Shown here: one piece after another, positions 35,438 through 43,712 of the stretch
Numbering within the stretch: position 1 is the first letter of the stretch
Layout: every line of letters begins with the position of its first letter
Origin: Loktanella gaetbuli
GTDB lineage: Bacteria > Pseudomonadota > Alphaproteobacteria > Rhodobacterales > Rhodobacteraceae
Assembly (NCBI RefSeq): GCF_020531945.1
Contig: NZ_JAJATZ010000004.1
Location: forward strand, 248,001 to 312,000
Direction of reading: 5' to 3'
Length of the DNA stretch: 64,000 bases
The notes under the pieces: model-generated
The model's input: the letters and a program-made list of their open reading frames with translations, nothing else
Told to the model about the DNA's origin: nothing
Databases searched by the model: none
Position numbers and translations under genes: made by a program

Positions 35438-36342
35438 TGCGCAAGTCTATATTTCTGCTGCCCGCACTGGTTGTCATCCTGATCGTCGCGCTGAGCTCTG
35501 TGTTCATCGTGGACGAGCGTGAAAAGGCGCTGGTCCTGCAATTCGGTCAGATCGTGAAGGTTCAGGAAGAACCGGGTCTGGGGTTCAAGCTGCCCTTTAT
35601 CCAGGAGGTCGTGAACTATGACGACCGTATCCTCAGCCGCGATCTGGACCCGCTGGAAGTCACACCTTCTGATGATCGCCGTCTGGTTGTCGACGCATTC
35701 GCCCGCTACCGGATTTCGGATGTGGAACAGTTCCGCCAAGCCGTCGGTGCAGGCGGTCTGGATGTCGCGTCGCGCCGTCTGGACGGTATCCTGCGCGACA
35801 CCACGCGGAACGTGCTGGGTACGGTATCGTCCAACGATATCCTGTCCACGGACCGTGCGGCGCTGATGCTGCGTATCCGCAACAACGCGATTGCAGAGGC
35901 GCGTAGCCTCGGGCTCGAGGTGATTGACGTGCGGCTCAAGCGGACCGACCTGCCGCCCGCAAACCTGAACGCGACCTACGAGCGGATGAAGGCAGAGCGT
36001 GAACGCGAAGCTGCCGACGAAATCGCCCGTGGTAACGAGGCCGCACAACGGATCCGCGCCGGTGCCGACCGGACCGTGGTGGAATTGACGTCCGACGCCA
36101 ACCGTCAGGCCGAGATCACCCGGGGTGAGGCCGACGCCGAACGGAACGCAATCTTTGCCGAAGCCTTTGGCGCTGACCCGGAATTCTTTGAGTTCTATCG
36201 GTCGATGACAGCTTACGAACGCTTTGCCGCGTCCGGTCGGTCGTCGATGGTGCTGAGCCCGGATTCAGAGTTTTTCAACTATCTGCAATCCGATCAGGGT
36301 CGTGCCGCAAACGACGCGGCCGCGGCAATCGCCGGTCAGTAA
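35437..36342 (+). CDS. hflC: FtsH protease regulator HflC
   Basis: A 301-residue partner of HflK with an N-terminal membrane anchor (SIFLLPALVVILIVALSSVFIV), an SPFH domain (DEREKALVLQFGQIVK...), and the family segment EARSLGLEVIDVRLKRTDLP. A long Glu/Arg/Ala coiled coil leads to the C-terminal GADPEFFEFYRSMTAYERF motif typical of HflC. GGAGGG precedes the start inside the hflK end. A terminator follows, so hflKC is transcribed separately from degP. Confidence 0.97.
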   Translation: MRKSIFLLPALVVILIVALSSVFIVDEREKALVLQFGQIVKVQEEPGLGFKLPFIQEVVNYDDRILSRDLDPLEVTPSDDRRLVVDAFARYRISDVEQFRQAVGAGGLDVASRRLDGILRDTTRNVLGTVSSNDILSTDRAALMLRIRNNAIAEARSLGLEVIDVRLKRTDLPPANLNATYERMKAEREREAADEIARGNEAAQRIRAGADRTVVELTSDANRQAEITRGEADAERNAIFAEAFGADPEFFEFYRSMTAYERFAASGRSSMVLSPDSEFFNYLQSDQGRAANDAAAAIAGQ

Positions 36343-36365
36343 GCGTCATCAGTCAACGTCGTCAG

Positions 36366-36389
36366 GGGGCCGGTCGTGTGACCGGCCCC
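36366..36389 (+). terminator. Terminator after hflC
   Basis: GGGGCCGGTC and GACCGGCCCC form a perfect 10-bp stem with a GTGT loop, followed by TTGCATTTT. It lies 23 bases beyond the hflC stop. Confidence 0.8.
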
Positions 36390-36432
36390 TTGCATTTTGA
36401 GGTGTCGGTTTTCAATCAATGCGTTTCACGGC

Positions 36433-36453
36433 CACGTGACAAAACATCACGTG
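36433..36453. promoter_or_regulatory. Inverted repeat in the degP promoter region
   Basis: CACGTGA and TCACGTG are perfect 7-bp arms separated by seven bases (CAAAACA), about 90 bases before the degP start and downstream of the hflC terminator. The arrangement suits a two-component or stress-regulator site controlling the periplasmic protease. The binding factor is unknown. Confidence 0.45.
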
Positions 36454-36541
36454 CATTGCGTCCGTGTCGCTGCGGTCTATGTTCATGCGCAGATAGTTGA
36501 TCACAGCGCCGCGCGCGGCGTTCACGACGAGGGAGCACGAC

Positions 36542-38074
36542 TTGACTTCACAGGCCATTGCACGGACCCGCCCCATGACCGCCCTGACGCCCCGGACGGG
36601 CATGATCAGCGGTCTTGCCCTGATTGCGGCACTGTTTGCAGCGCAGTCGATGCCCGGATTTGCCCAGACCACCGAGGCGGTCGAGGCGCAGTTGATGACG
36701 CCGATGGATCGGCCCGCGACCTTTGCCGATCTGGCCGAACAGGTCAGCCCTTCGGTGGTGAACATCACGACCTCTACGATGGTGGCCGAACGCACCGGCC
36801 CCCGTGGCCTGGTGCCGGAAGGATCGCCTTTCGAGGATTTCTTTAACGACATGCAGGACGGTCCGGGCGCGCCGCGCCGGTCGTCCGCATTGGGGTCCGG
36901 TTTCGTCATCAGTTCCGATGGCTATATTGTCACCAACAACCACGTGATCGAGGATGCCGACGAGATCGAGATCGAGTTTTTTCCGGGCGACGGTCAACCG
37001 ACCGAGTTTCTACCCGCGGAACTGGTCGGGACCGATCCCAACACCGATATCGCCGTGCTGAAGGTCGAATTCGACAGCCCGCTGCCCTACGTCGAATTCG
37101 GTGACAGCAACGCCGTTGGTGCCCGCGTCGGTGACTGGGTCATGGCGATGGGCAACCCGCTGGGGCAGGGGTTTTCGGTCAGCGCCGGCATCGTGTCCGC
37201 CCGCAACCGTTCGTTGCAGGGCACTTATGATGACTACATCCAGACCGATGCCGCCATCAACCGGGGCAACTCTGGCGGGCCATTGTTCAACATGGCGGGC
37301 GAGGTGATCGGCGTGAACACGGCGATCCTGTCGCCCAACGGCGGGTCCATCGGTATCGGTTTCGCGATGTCGGCGGCTGTGGTGACCGATGTGGTCGATC
37401 AGCTGCGCGAATTCGGCGAGACGCGGCGCGGTTGGCTGGGTGTGCGTATCCAGGACGTGACCCCTGATATGGTGGCCGCGATCGACGGGCTGGACCGGGC
37501 GCGCGGGGCGATGGTCACGGATGTGCCTCCGGGGCCTGCGGCTGACGCGGGGCTGGAATCCGGCGATGTGATCCTGACGTTTGACGGCAACGACGTGCCC
37601 GATACGCGTGAACTGGTGCGGATGGTCGGCAATTCGCCAGTCGGCAAGGAGGCCGTGATGCTGGTCCTGCGCAACGGCGAAGAGATCGAACGCACGGTTA
37701 CCCTTGGTCGTCGCGAGACCGAGGAATCGATCGCATTTCCCGACATGACACCCGATGCAGATGCCGAAGAGGATGCCGAAGTCGAACTGATGGGTCTGAC
37801 ACTGGCACCCGTCGATGACACCCTGACCGAAGAATACGGTCTGGAGGTCGAGGAAGGTCTGGTCATCACGGCTATCGCGCCGGAGTCAGATGCCGCCACC
37901 AAGGGTCTGGTCGCCGGTGACGTGATTACCGAGGCCGGGCAAGAGGACATCGCCAGTGTCGAAGATCTGCAAACCCAGATCGATGCAGCGACCGAGGCTG
38001 GTCGCACATCGTTGCTGCTGCTGGTGCGGCGCGGTGGTGACCCGCGGTTCGTCGCACTGTCGCTGGACGACTGA
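36542..38074 (+). CDS. degP: DegP/HtrA-type periplasmic serine protease
   Basis: A 510-residue Do-like protease and chaperone. The signal peptide has a long basic N-region before MISGLALIAALFAAQ and is cleaved near FAQ. The trypsin-like domain has the triad His134 (NNHVIED), Asp169 (NTDIAVL) and Ser244 (GNSGGP). It is followed by PDZ1 (GWLGVRIQDVTPD) and PDZ2 (GLVITAIAPESDA). The loop between the first strands is short, as in DegQ/MucD rather than DegP. TTG is taken as the start because GAGGGAG lies six bases upstream; an ATG eleven codons later is an alternative. A terminator follows. Confidence 0.93.
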   Translation: MTSQAIARTRPMTALTPRTGMISGLALIAALFAAQSMPGFAQTTEAVEAQLMTPMDRPATFADLAEQVSPSVVNITTSTMVAERTGPRGLVPEGSPFEDFFNDMQDGPGAPRRSSALGSGFVISSDGYIVTNNHVIEDADEIEIEFFPGDGQPTEFLPAELVGTDPNTDIAVLKVEFDSPLPYVEFGDSNAVGARVGDWVMAMGNPLGQGFSVSAGIVSARNRSLQGTYDDYIQTDAAINRGNSGGPLFNMAGEVIGVNTAILSPNGGSIGIGFAMSAAVVTDVVDQLREFGETRRGWLGVRIQDVTPDMVAAIDGLDRARGAMVTDVPPGPAADAGLESGDVILTFDGNDVPDTRELVRMVGNSPVGKEAVMLVLRNGEEIERTVTLGRRETEESIAFPDMTPDADAEEDAEVELMGLTLAPVDDTLTEEYGLEVEEGLVITAIAPESDAATKGLVAGDVITEAGQEDIASVEDLQTQIDAATEAGRTSLLLLVRRGGDPRFVALSLDD

Positions 38075-38094
38075 GCCTGCACCAAGCGAAACAG

Positions 38095-38122
38095 AAACGC
38101 CCCGCAGTTATGCGGGGCGTTT
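38095..38122. terminator. Bidirectional terminator after degP
   Basis: AAACGCCCCGCA and TGCGGGGCGTTT form a perfect 12-bp stem with a GTTA loop and T-rich exit. It separates degP from the convergent lipoprotein gene. Confidence 0.9.
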
Positions 38123-38128
38123 TGCGTT

Positions 38129-38632
38129 TCAGGGGCGCGCCTGGGCGAAAATCCCCAAATCACGCGCGGTGGCCACGGACAGCACCGGACTGTCAAGGTC
38201 GCCGTTCCGCTGGAGCTGCTGGACGGCGGCACGGGTCGCGGGATCATAGACGCCGCTAATGGGGCCATCATAGGCGCGGCGTATCAGCAGGGCGCGTTGC
38301 AAGCTCTGGACAAAGGCCTCGTTCGTCAGAACGGGCGGGCAGACCGCCTCGAACCGGGTGCCTTCGCCGACGGTGCGCGCGGTGGGTTCTGATACGGTGC
38401 GAAACACGGGTGGGTCGATGATGGTGCCTGCGGCATCCCGGCGGGCGGGTGCGACCTGTTCCACGCGGTCGACGATGTCCACGCGGGTGCGCGGTGCAGT
38501 ACGCGCAAAACAGCGCCCGGCGGTATCAGTTTCGATCCCGCCGCTGGCGATCAGCACGGTGGCGGGTGCGTCTGTCGGCGGGACAGGCGCACAGGCGGAA
38601 AGGACGAGCAAAATGGGCAGGAGGCGGATCAT
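38129..38632 (-). CDS. Peptidoglycan-binding lipoprotein
   Basis: A 167-residue protein with a lipoprotein signal (MIRLLPILLVLSACAP, lipobox LSAC, Cys near residue 13). The C-terminal third has a peptidoglycan-binding-like repeat (FVQSLQRALLIRRAYDGPISGVYDPATRAAVQQLQ is the span). It carries the alternating pattern of the PG_binding_1 fold. The middle is Arg/Thr-rich without a known domain. It is probably an envelope-anchored protein; it could aid the DegP protease encoded opposite, but this is a guess. The start was chosen for the signal peptide; no clear ribosome site is visible. Confidence 0.75.
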   Translation of the reverse strand: MIRLLPILLVLSACAPVPPTDAPATVLIASGGIETDTAGRCFARTAPRTRVDIVDRVEQVAPARRDAAGTIIDPPVFRTVSEPTARTVGEGTRFEAVCPPVLTNEAFVQSLQRALLIRRAYDGPISGVYDPATRAAVQQLQRNGDLDSPVLSVATARDLGIFAQARP

Positions 38633-38745
38633 GCCACTACATAGCCGCAAGAATGTCGCGGCGATAGCCCTGTGATGGGACTGGCATGCGCCCCGGTGAC
38701 GGCCTAAGGTGCGCGCCGACACTGCATCCATTCTGAGGAAAACCA

Positions 38746-39069
38746 ATGGCCAAGATCACTTATGTCGAACACGGTGGCAAAGAACACGTCGTCGAGGTTG
38801 CCAACGGCATGACCGTCATGGAAGGCGCACGCGACAACGGCATTCCGGGCATCGAGGCCGATTGCGGCGGTGCCTGCGCCTGTTCGACCTGCCACGTCTA
38901 TGTGGCCGAGGATTGGGTGGAAAAGCTGCCTGCCAAGGACGGCATGGAAGAGGACATGCTGGATTTCGCCTATGAACCCGATCCTGTCCGGTCGCGGCTG
39001 ACCTGTCAGATCAAGGTTTCTGATGCGCTGGACGGTCTGCGCGTGCAGATGCCGGAAAAGCAGATCTGA
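38746..39069 (+). CDS. Adrenodoxin-type 2Fe-2S ferredoxin
   Basis: A 107-residue soluble electron carrier. The cluster ligands are Cys in EADCGGACACSTCHV (C-x5-C-x2-C) and a fourth in RLTCQIKV. This spacing, with the conserved DxxMLDFA region (MEEDMLDFAYEPDPVRSRL), defines the vertebrate adrenodoxin/FdxB group, which serves cytochrome P450s or Fe-S assembly. No P450 or isc gene is nearby. GAGGAAAA precedes the ATG. The stop overlaps the next start by one base. Confidence 0.95.
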   Translation: MAKITYVEHGGKEHVVEVANGMTVMEGARDNGIPGIEADCGGACACSTCHVYVAEDWVEKLPAKDGMEEDMLDFAYEPDPVRSRLTCQIKVSDALDGLRVQMPEKQI

Positions 39070-39761
39070 TGAAATGGGCGGCGGTGGCCTGCATGCTGGC
39101 CGGACCCGCGACGGCACAGCAGATCACCGCCGCCCAGTTTGAAGCCCCCACGACGCGCTATGACCACGGCGTGCTGGGGGATGCCGTGGAATGGGGCGAT
39201 CTGCGGATCGTTACCACGAATGGGTCGTACCGTTTCACCCTGCCGGAACAGCAGGTCTACGAGGACCTTGTCCCGCGTCTGTGGGATGTGACGGGCGACG
39301 GCCTGCCAGATGTCGTCGTCGTGCAGACCGACATCGCGCGCGGCGCGCGTTTGCTGGTGTTCGGGCTAGTGGATGGTGTGCCGCAGGCGATCACCGCGAC
39401 CCCCTACATCGGCCAGACCCAACGCTGGCTTGCGCCTTTGGGTGCTGCTGATTTCGACGGCGACGGACGGATCGAGGTCGCCTTGGTCGACCGGCCCCAT
39501 CTGGCACGGACCTTGCAGTTCTGGCGACCGGCGGAGGGCGTGATGGAACTGGTTGCGGCCCTGCCGGGTGTAACGAACCACCGGATCGGGGATGCAGTCA
39601 TTCCCGGTGGTGTTGCCTGCGACGGACGCACGGCGGTTTTGCTGTCGGGGGACTGGGGCCGTGTGATCGGTGTGCGTTTTGACGGCGGTGTGCCTGTTGC
39701 ACGGGATCTGGGGCCAAACGGGCCGGGGGCGGTTGACGCGGCGCTGGCCTGCCCGCGTTAG
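39069..39761 (+). CDS. Secreted VCBS/FG-GAP repeat protein
   Basis: A 230-residue exported protein. The short signal peptide ends near ATAQQ. The mature part contains two Asp-rich calcium-loop repeats typical of FG-GAP/VCBS blades: WDVTGDGLPDVVVV and ADFDGDGRIEVAL. This gives a partial beta-propeller, too short for seven blades. It is translationally linked to the ferredoxin (TGATG), which is odd for a periplasmic protein. Its stop overlaps the convergent cobS stop by four bases. Its function is unknown. Confidence 0.8.
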   Translation: MKWAAVACMLAGPATAQQITAAQFEAPTTRYDHGVLGDAVEWGDLRIVTTNGSYRFTLPEQQVYEDLVPRLWDVTGDGLPDVVVVQTDIARGARLLVFGLVDGVPQAITATPYIGQTQRWLAPLGAADFDGDGRIEVALVDRPHLARTLQFWRPAEGVMELVAALPGVTNHRIGDAVIPGGVACDGRTAVLLSGDWGRVIGVRFDGGVPVARDLGPNGPGAVDAALACPR

Positions 39762-40534
39762 GTCAGCAGAACTGCCAGCACCAGCAGTCCCGCGATATCG
39801 CACAGTTGCTGCCCAGCCCCGAGGATGTCGCCGGTTTGCCCGCCAATTCGCGCATGCGCAATGCGGCCCCAGCCGTAAGCCGTGGAGGCCACGGCGAGAC
39901 CCAATGCCAGCAATGCAACAGGCCACAGCAAAAGCGTGACCACCCCGGCCAGCATACCTGCGGCGATTGCCGTGACAGGCGCAGGTCGCCCCACGTGTCG
40001 GCTGAGGCCCGAGGTTCGGGCCGGGGGCAGCCAGACCATCAGGGCCGCCATCGGCGCGCGGCTGACGGCCCCCATGATCAATGCAGCAGCCCAGAGCGCG
40101 TCGTTCGCGATGATCAATGACCAAAGTTGCCAGCGCAAAAGCAAGGTCAGGATCAATCCGATGACACCGTAAGCACCGATCCGGCTGTCCTTCATGATTT
40201 CGAGCCGCCGGTCGCGCGTCCAGCCGCCCCACAGACCGTCCAGGCTGTCGGCCAGACCGTCCTCGTGCAGGGCACCGGTCAGCGTGATCTGCGTGGCGAT
40301 CAGCAGAATGGCCGCAAGGGCAGGCGGCAGGCCCAGCCAAAGCGCAAGACTGGCCAGCAGCGCCGCCAGCCCTCCGACCAACAGGCCCGCCACCGGCCAC
40401 GCCCATGCCGCGCGTGCTCCCCGCCGTGTTGCGCGGTCCGTATCGACACGCACGGGCAGGCGGGTCATCAACCCCACTGCAGCCGCCACATCGGACAAGG
40501 CAAAGCGGGGCTGTGGGCCGGTGGTGTTTTGCAT
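39758..40534 (-). CDS. cobS: Adenosylcobinamide-GDP ribazoletransferase
   Basis: The last enzyme of cobalamin assembly (CobS/CobV) joins adenosyl-GDP-cobinamide to alpha-ribazole at the inner membrane. The 258 residues have several helices and the metal-binding signature GALHEDGLADSLDGLWGG, followed by RRLEIMKDSRIGAYGV. The start was placed at MQNTTG with GAGG seven bases upstream; a longer start (MKRGRI) six codons earlier is possible. It is divergent from cobT, which makes its alpha-ribazole-phosphate precursor, with a shared 70-base promoter gap. No cobalamin riboswitch is visible there. Confidence 0.95.
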   Translation of the reverse strand: MQNTTGPQPRFALSDVAAAVGLMTRLPVRVDTDRATRRGARAAWAWPVAGLLVGGLAALLASLALWLGLPPALAAILLIATQITLTGALHEDGLADSLDGLWGGWTRDRRLEIMKDSRIGAYGVIGLILTLLLRWQLWSLIIANDALWAAALIMGAVSRAPMAALMVWLPPARTSGLSRHVGRPAPVTAIAAGMLAGVVTLLLWPVALLALGLAVASTAYGWGRIAHARIGGQTGDILGAGQQLCDIAGLLVLAVLLT

Positions 40535-40604
40535 GATGCGGCCTCTTTTCATTCCGTGTCGCATGGTTAGACAGGGGCAGGGAAATACGCAACGAGGACG
40601 GCCC

Positions 40605-41627
40605 ATGACCGCAGCATTCACGAGCCTTGACAGCTTTCGCGCCGCGCTGGCGGCAGCCGGGGGTGCGGATACAGCCGCCCGCGACGGGGCCGCGGCACGC
40701 AATGGCGCATTGACCAAGCCGCCGGGCGCATTGGGCCGCCTGGAGGATCTGGCGATCTGGGTCGCAGGCTGGCAAGGCAACGCGCGTCCCGTTATCGCGG
40801 CCCCGCAGATTATCGTGTTCGCGGGCAATCACGGGATCTGCGCCCAGGGTGTGTCAGCCTTTCCGCCTGAGGTGACGGCCCAGATGGTCGGCAATTTTAG
40901 CGCGGGCGGTGCGGCGATCAATCAGCTGGCCCGGACGTATGGCGCAACCATGTCGGTGGTCCCGCTGGAATTGGAGACGCCGACGCACGATTTCACCACC
41001 GGCCCCGCCATGTCAGAGGCCGAGGTCGTATCGGCCTTGCGCGCGGGTTGGGACGCGGTTGCGCGCGATACCGACCTGTTGGTGGTGGGTGAGATGGGGA
41101 TTGGCAACACGACCGTGGCGGCGGCACTGGGTGCTGCCCTGATGGGGGGCGATCCTGCGGATTGGGTCGGGCGGGGCAGTGGCGTTGACGATGCCGGTGT
41201 GGCCCGCAAGGCGCAGGTCGTGGCTGCGGGCCTCGCGCGTCACGCGGATGTACTGGCTGATCCATTGCAGGTCTTGCGCTGCCTTGGCGGACGCGAACTC
41301 GCCGGGATGGCGGGGGCGATCGCGCGGGCGCGCGTTGCGGGTATCCCGGTGGTTCTGGATGGATTCATCTGCACGGCGGCGGCCCTTGTTCTCGACCGCG
41401 CGGTGTCTGGCGCGCTGGATCACGCGGTTGCAGGCCATGTTTCGGCTGAAGCGGCGCATGGCCGCATGCTGGATGCGCTGGGCAAGACCCCACTGCTGGA
41501 TCTGGGATTGCGGCTGGGCGAGGGATCCGGTGCTGCCGTAGCGATCGGCATCGTACAGGCCGCTGTCGCATGTCACAGCGGCATGGCGACCTTCGAAGAA
41601 GCAGCCGTCGCAGGCAAATCGGCCTGA
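40605..41627 (+). CDS. cobT: Nicotinate-nucleotide:dimethylbenzimidazole phosphoribosyltransferase
   Basis: Makes alpha-ribazole-5'-phosphate, the lower-ligand nucleotide of vitamin B12. The 340-residue protein shows KPPGALGRLEDLA, FAGNHGICAQGVSAFP, the NFSAGGAAIN segment, GEMGIGNTT (with the catalytic Glu region) and VLDGFICTAAAL. GAGGAC precedes the ATG; the upstream open frame antisense to cobS is not coding. Its 3' end is followed by a pair of A/T-core palindromes and the convergent Kef-type gene. Confidence 0.96.
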   Translation: MTAAFTSLDSFRAALAAAGGADTAARDGAAARNGALTKPPGALGRLEDLAIWVAGWQGNARPVIAAPQIIVFAGNHGICAQGVSAFPPEVTAQMVGNFSAGGAAINQLARTYGATMSVVPLELETPTHDFTTGPAMSEAEVVSALRAGWDAVARDTDLLVVGEMGIGNTTVAAALGAALMGGDPADWVGRGSGVDDAGVARKAQVVAAGLARHADVLADPLQVLRCLGGRELAGMAGAIARARVAGIPVVLDGFICTAAALVLDRAVSGALDHAVAGHVSAEAAHGRMLDALGKTPLLDLGLRLGEGSGAAVAIGIVQAAVACHSGMATFEEAAVAGKSA

Positions 41628-41632
41628 TCCAC

Positions 41633-41704
41633 CGATTTTTCTGCGAAAAATCGTTGTCCCCCCTGATGATGGCAGGTGCTGTCCGATTTTTCGCGAAAAA
41701 TCGG
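41633..41704. repeat. Paired A/T-core palindromes between convergent genes
   Basis: The first element (41633-41653) is CGATTTTTC-TGC-GAAAAATCG. The second (41683-41704) is a perfect 22-bp palindrome whose inner 20 bases are CGATTTTTCGCGAAAAATCG. A 29-base spacer separates them. An almost identical pair with the same spacer length occurs at 49.0 kb, and a related single one at 186-207. Each lies between convergent stops, so bidirectional termination is likely. Confidence 0.85.
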
Positions 41705-41708
41705 GGTC

Positions 41709-43628
41709 CTAGCGGTTGCCGCGCGAGGTGTCGCCAGGACGGCGCGGCGGCAGCGCCTCGTCCGAGGAATCGCGGTTTTGCACACGACTTGCGAGCGCCG
41801 TTTCCAGATCACTGTCCAGCTTGCGTGCGCGGGCCACGTAGTCGGCGTTGTCCGCAATGGCGACGCCCGGTTTCCACAGCTCGGCCAGTTCCCGCACCAT
41901 GCCGCGATCGGAATGATAGAACATGGTTTCCGCCTCGGCCGCCTCGAATTCCGTCAGCCCCAGATTTTCAAGCGCATAGCGCCCGGCGCGCAGCGAGCTG
42001 TCGAACATTTCACGCACGATATCGTCGGCACCCGCCGCATAAAGCTCGTAACTGTGCACGCGGTCATAGGCCCGGGCGATGATGTGAATGTCGGGGCGCA
42101 CCTTGCGCACATAGGCGACCAGCTGGCAGGCGGTTGCCCTATTATCAAGGCAGACCATCATCACGCGTGCCTCGTCGATGCCGGCCGCGGCCAGCAGGTC
42201 AGGGCGCGTCGGGTCACCAAAGAACCCGCGATAGCCGAACTTGCGCATGGTCTGGACGGCGGCAAGATCATTGTCGATCACGACGGTCGAGAACCCGGCC
42301 GATTGGATGAGCCGGTTCGCCATCTGGCCAAAGCGTCCGATGCCCGCGATGATCACGGTTCCTGTTTCGTCGACCTCGTCGTGTTCGTGGTCCTCTTCCT
42401 CTTCCATGCGGTGCGTCAGGTAGTGGTAGCCGATGAACATCAGCGGCGTGACCAGCATCGACAGCGCTGTCACCAGCAGCAGCAGTTCCGACACAGGTCC
42501 CGTCAGGACGCCCTGGCTGCGCGAGAAAGAGATCAGCACGAACCCGAATTCACCGGCCTGTGCCAGGCCCAGTGTGAACAGCCAGCGGTCCTTGCCTTTC
42601 ATCTTGAACAAGAGCGACAGCGCATAGAGCACCGCGCCCTTGATCACGATAATTCCCAGCACGTAGGTCGCCACGCGGGTCGGTTGCGCAAAGAGCAGTT
42701 CGAAGTTGATTCCGGCACCGACAGTGATGAAAAACAGACCGAGCAGCAGGCCCTTGAACGGTGCAAGGTCGCTTTCGAGTTCGTGACGGAATTCCGAGTT
42801 CGCCAGCACCACACCGGCGAGGAACGTCCCCAGCGCAGGCGACAGGCCGACAGTTTCCATCAGGACGGCAATCGCCACGACCATCAGCAAGGCAAGCGCG
42901 GTATACATCTCGCGCAGCTTGGCCTGATGGATATAGCGGAAAACCGGCCGGGTCAGGTAAATCCCGGTCAGAATCACGGCGGCCACTGCACCGATGGTGA
43001 CCAGCGTCACGCCCCAGCCGGGTAGCCCTTCGACGAGTGACAGGCCGTGGTGGGCCTCATCGGTTGTTCCGGCGCGTTGCATGGACCCGTCGGGGGCTAT
43101 TGCCACGCGCGCGGCAGGTGATGCCAATAGCGGCAGCAGGGCCAGCATCGGGATCACGGCGATATCCTGCGTCAGCAATACCGAGAAGATCGACCGCCCG
43201 CCGCCGGTTTGCATCAGCCCCTTTTCGGACAGGGTTTGCAGCACGATTGCCGTGGATGACAAGGCAAAGATCATGCCGATCGCGATGCCTGTCACGACGT
43301 CGTAGTCCAGCGCGATGGCGGCCCCCGCTATCAGCAGCGTGGTTACGCCGACCTGAAGTCCGCCCAGGCCGATCAAACGATCCCGCATGTCCCACAGCGC
43401 GCGCGGTTCCAGTTCCAGTCCGATCAGGAACAGCATCATCACCACACCGAATTCGGCGAAATGCTGAATGTCCTGTGCCTCGGTCCCGACCAAGCCGGTC
43501 AATGGGCCGATGATGATCCCGGCGGCCAGATATCCCAGAACGGACCCAAGTCCCAGTCGCGCGGCAAAAGGCACCGCAAGCACGGCGGCACCCAGATAAA
43601 TTGTGGCCTGTAGCAGAAAGGTATCCAT
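41709..43628 (-). CDS. Kef-type monovalent cation:proton antiporter (CPA2)
   Basis: A 639-residue protein. The first about 390 residues form the Na/H-exchanger domain of about 12 helices, with the CPA2 phrases VLGYLAAGIIIGP, FGVVMMLFLIGLEL, LSSTAIVLQ and LTQDIAVIP. An acidic stretch (EEEEDHEHDEVDE) leads to a TrkA-N/RCK domain with the nucleotide loop VIIAGIGRFGQMANRL. This is the architecture of glutathione-gated KefB/KefC or YbaL potassium efflux systems. The presence of gor in the window is suggestive but not adjacent. The C-terminal tail is Arg/Asp-rich. Confidence 0.92.
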   Translation of the reverse strand: MDTFLLQATIYLGAAVLAVPFAARLGLGSVLGYLAAGIIIGPLTGLVGTEAQDIQHFAEFGVVMMLFLIGLELEPRALWDMRDRLIGLGGLQVGVTTLLIAGAAIALDYDVVTGIAIGMIFALSSTAIVLQTLSEKGLMQTGGGRSIFSVLLTQDIAVIPMLALLPLLASPAARVAIAPDGSMQRAGTTDEAHHGLSLVEGLPGWGVTLVTIGAVAAVILTGIYLTRPVFRYIHQAKLREMYTALALLMVVAIAVLMETVGLSPALGTFLAGVVLANSEFRHELESDLAPFKGLLLGLFFITVGAGINFELLFAQPTRVATYVLGIIVIKGAVLYALSLLFKMKGKDRWLFTLGLAQAGEFGFVLISFSRSQGVLTGPVSELLLLVTALSMLVTPLMFIGYHYLTHRMEEEEDHEHDEVDETGTVIIAGIGRFGQMANRLIQSAGFSTVVIDNDLAAVQTMRKFGYRGFFGDPTRPDLLAAAGIDEARVMMVCLDNRATACQLVAYVRKVRPDIHIIARAYDRVHSYELYAAGADDIVREMFDSSLRAGRYALENLGLTEFEAAEAETMFYHSDRGMVRELAELWKPGVAIADNADYVARARKLDSDLETALASRVQNRDSSDEALPPRRPGDTSRGNR

Positions 43629-43712
43629 GCGGCTGTCTTAAACGTCACTGCGCACAAGGCAATGGGGCAGGCAGGCCAGATCGCAAACAACTGCGGCATC
43701 GCGCAGCACTGT

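Noticed and set aside
40535..40604. Possible cobalamin riboswitch between cobS and cobT
   Set aside because: The gap is only 70 bases, too short for the about 200-base element, and no B12-box is visible.
39366..40832. 488-codon minus-strand frame overlapping cobS in another frame
   Set aside because: Arg/Gly/His-rich out-of-frame translation; cobS in the neighbouring frame has the full signature.
41676..43025. 449-codon plus-strand frame opposite the Kef-type gene
   Set aside because: Gln/His/Arg-rich antisense translation running through the terminator palindromes.
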